From Alkaliphilus serpentinus (GTDB lineage: Bacteria > Bacillota > Clostridia > Peptostreptococcales > Natronincolaceae), in contig NZ_WBZB01000035.1 of the NCBI RefSeq assembly GCF_009017255.1, forward strand, positions 1-34,562: a DNA stretch of 34,562 nucleotides, in the 5' to 3' direction. Shown piece after piece: positions 33,188 through 34,562 of the stretch. Numbering within the stretch: the first letter of the stretch is position 1; every line of letters starts with the position of its first letter. The position numbers and the translations under genes are program-made. The notes under the pieces are model-generated. The model made no database searches and was not told the DNA's origin. It worked only from the letters and a program-made list of their open reading frames with translations.

Positions 33188-33216
33188 TTGAAGGAAATTA
33201 TCAATTTTTATAGAAT
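33188..33216 (+). promoter_or_regulatory. Sigma-A promoter of ptb
   Basis: TTGAAG (33188-33193), 17 bases, TAGAAT (33211-33216), 62 bases before the chosen TTG start. Confidence 0.5.
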
Positions 33217-33278
33217 ATAACAATGTTTACTAAAAAATTTTAAATACTAAAAATAATTTAAAATATGAGGTGATTAGA

Positions 33279-34187
33279 TTGATTAAGAATTTAGCTGAGT
33301 TAATCAAACAGGCAAAAACACAAATGAAGATGAAGCTTGCTGTTGCTGCTGCTCAAGATCATGATGTTTTGATGGCTGTTAAGGAAGCCCAAGAGCTAGG
33401 GATTATTGAAGGAATACTAGTGGGTGATGAAGAAGAAATAAAAACTATTGCAAAAGAAATCAGTATGGATTTATCAAAGTTTGAAGTTATTAATAAAGCT
33501 GACCTAATGGAGGCTGCTTTAAAGGCAGTATCCTTGGTATCCTCGGGAGCTGCAGATTTTGTAATGAAGGGTATTATTGATACTTCAATTCTATTGAAAG
33601 CAGTGTTGGATAAGGAGGTTGGACTAAGAACCGATAGACTTTTAAGCCATGTAATGGTTTATGAGCTAGAGGCATACCATAAGCTGTTGTTCTTAACAGA
33701 TGGGGGTATGAATATTCAACCAAGCCTTGAAGAAAAAAAGGGTATTTTAATGAATGCCGTATTATCTGCCAAGGCATTAGGAAATAAAGAGGTTAAAGTA
33801 GCTTGTTTAGCCGCTAAGGAAAAAGTAAGTGAAAAGATGCCATCAACTGTTGATGGTGCAGAATTAAAGAATCTTGCAGGAGAGGGTGCCTTTGGAGATG
33901 GAGTTATGGTTGAGGGACCTATAGCCTTTGATTTAGCAGTTTCGAAGGAAGCCGCAGAAATTAAGGGCTACAAGAGCTCTGTGGCAGGTGAGGCAGATAT
34001 AATCTTAGTTCCAACCATCGAGGTTGGAAATGGTGTAGGTAAAGCCCTTACCTATATGGCCCACGGAAAATCAGCGGGTATTATCATGGGAGCAAAGGCT
34101 CCTGTAGTATTGGTTTCAAGGGCTGATACAGCTGAGACAAAACTTTATTCAATCGCCTTAGGAAGTGTTGTGGCAGCCAACAAATAG
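33279..34187 (+). CDS. ptb: Phosphate butyryltransferase (phosphate acyltransferase family)
   Basis: 302-residue enzyme of the Ptb/Pta family that swaps CoA for phosphate on butyryl-CoA (or a branched acyl-CoA), the penultimate step of butyrate formation. Marks: KLAVAAAQDHDVL, GIIEGILVGD, VMKGIIDTSILLKAVLDKEVGLR, TDGGMNIQPSLEEKKGI, VKVACLAAKEKVSEKMPSTVDG, GPIAFDLAVSKEAA and AHGKSAGIIMGAKAPVVLVSRADT. The TTG at 33279 is favoured because GAGGTGA (33267-33273) precedes it; a GTG at 33270 lies within that site. A terminator follows directly, so a butyrate kinase gene is not in the same short operon here. Confidence 0.85.
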   Translation: MIKNLAELIKQAKTQMKMKLAVAAAQDHDVLMAVKEAQELGIIEGILVGDEEEIKTIAKEISMDLSKFEVINKADLMEAALKAVSLVSSGAADFVMKGIIDTSILLKAVLDKEVGLRTDRLLSHVMVYELEAYHKLLFLTDGGMNIQPSLEEKKGILMNAVLSAKALGNKEVKVACLAAKEKVSEKMPSTVDGAELKNLAGEGAFGDGVMVEGPIAFDLAVSKEAAEIKGYKSSVAGEADIILVPTIEVGNGVGKALTYMAHGKSAGIIMGAKAPVVLVSRADTAETKLYSIALGSVVAANK

Positions 34188-34214
34188 GTATTCTAAATAA
34201 GTCAAATATATAGA

Positions 34215-34247
34215 AATGAGGAGGAAGCTTGAATCCTTCTCATTTTT
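34215..34247 (+). terminator. Terminator of ptb
   Basis: AATGAGGAGGA (34215-34225) pairs with TCCTTCTCATT (34234-34244) with one G-T wobble, then T run. Confidence 0.8.
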
Positions 34248-34562
34248 GTTTCTTCAATAGAACACTTATCAAGTTTGTATATGAGTAAAAGCTATAGGGT
34301 ATTGGGTATAACCCCTTGTTAATACTCATACTTTTTAGGACTGCGACGAAGACTATATTTTTTATAGGAACTGAAGGTTTGATGTAAAAAAGTATCATCG
34401 ATGTAATATCAGAAATAAATGCTTTTATTCTAAAGTATATTTTAATCGAATAGATGGCAGACTAAAAAAGATGTTGAGATTTTAATTCTTAATCAGACCC
34501 TTAAATCTCATCTACTCGTATGAAGGGATATTATTAATTGGGTGAAATGAAAAAGTAACTTC
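34248..34562. other. Intergenic end of window with two inverted repeats, no gene seen
   Basis: No convincing ORF. TATGAGTA (34280-34287) pairs with TACTCATA (34323-34330) around an inner GGGTATA/AACCCC hairpin, followed by CTTTTT: a possible second terminator or part of a leader RNA. A further inverted repeat joins 34469-34485 (AGATG-TT-GAGATTTTAA) with 34501-34513 (TTAAATCTCATCT), without a T run. The window ends before the next gene. Confidence 0.35.

Overview
The window reads as chromosomal DNA from a low-GC, Gram-positive anaerobe of the Clostridia, possibly an Alkaliphilus-like relative (genus is a guess). Support: Firmicutes-type Shine-Dalgarno sites, a T-box leader on argS, a CtsR operator, MutS2, a YhaO/YhaN pair, a butyrate-type phosphotransacylase, many lipoproteins, and TTG/GTG starts. 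No rRNA, tRNA, CRISPR array, transposase or phage module was seen. Thirty-one of the protein genes look intact.

Layout. 1-3200: an aldolase-kinase-isomerase operon for salvage of 5-deoxyribose or 5-methylthioribose. 3200-4100: an AT-rich gap, then an hsp20 gene under a CtsR box. 4214-9139: a YhaO-like nuclease overlapping a YhaN-like membrane-anchored coiled-coil ATPase, a GIY-YIG protein, and a divergent cis-prenyltransferase paralog behind a tiny leader ORF. 9143-9320: a MITE-like palindromic repeat. 9429-12129: an ECF sigma factor, a probable anti-sigma factor and a membrane-anchored TPR protein, in one overlapping operon with what looks like its own ECF promoter. 12159-13496 (minus): a lipoprotein M28 peptidase. 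13711-18647: typA, mutS2 and a DUF523 gene. 18771-20612: two lipoproteins (GerMN and DUF4097 types). 20646-22695: T-box and argS. 22910-24052: a degenerate ADP-ribosylglycohydrolase-like gene whose 3' end was rewritten by a second copy of the repeat. 24301-27443: a small ORF, a MATE transporter, a zinc-PLC-like protein and a YpmS-like protein. 27568-33113: a tight six-gene operon (GNAT, B12-radical SAM, membrane protein, flavin reductase, GNAT, TPR). 33279-34187: ptb, followed by a terminator.

The most unusual material is the non-coding part: a two-locus palindromic element with a characteristic 'whole element plus part of its left half' layout, one copy of which sits in a gene's stop codon and terminator between 21-bp direct repeats; and strict 7-bp-period repeats in at least six intergenic places. 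Among proteins, the divergent UppS paralog with its leader ORF, the ECF operon and the six-gene B12-radical SAM operon have least settled functions. All calls come from reading the sequence; no database search was run.
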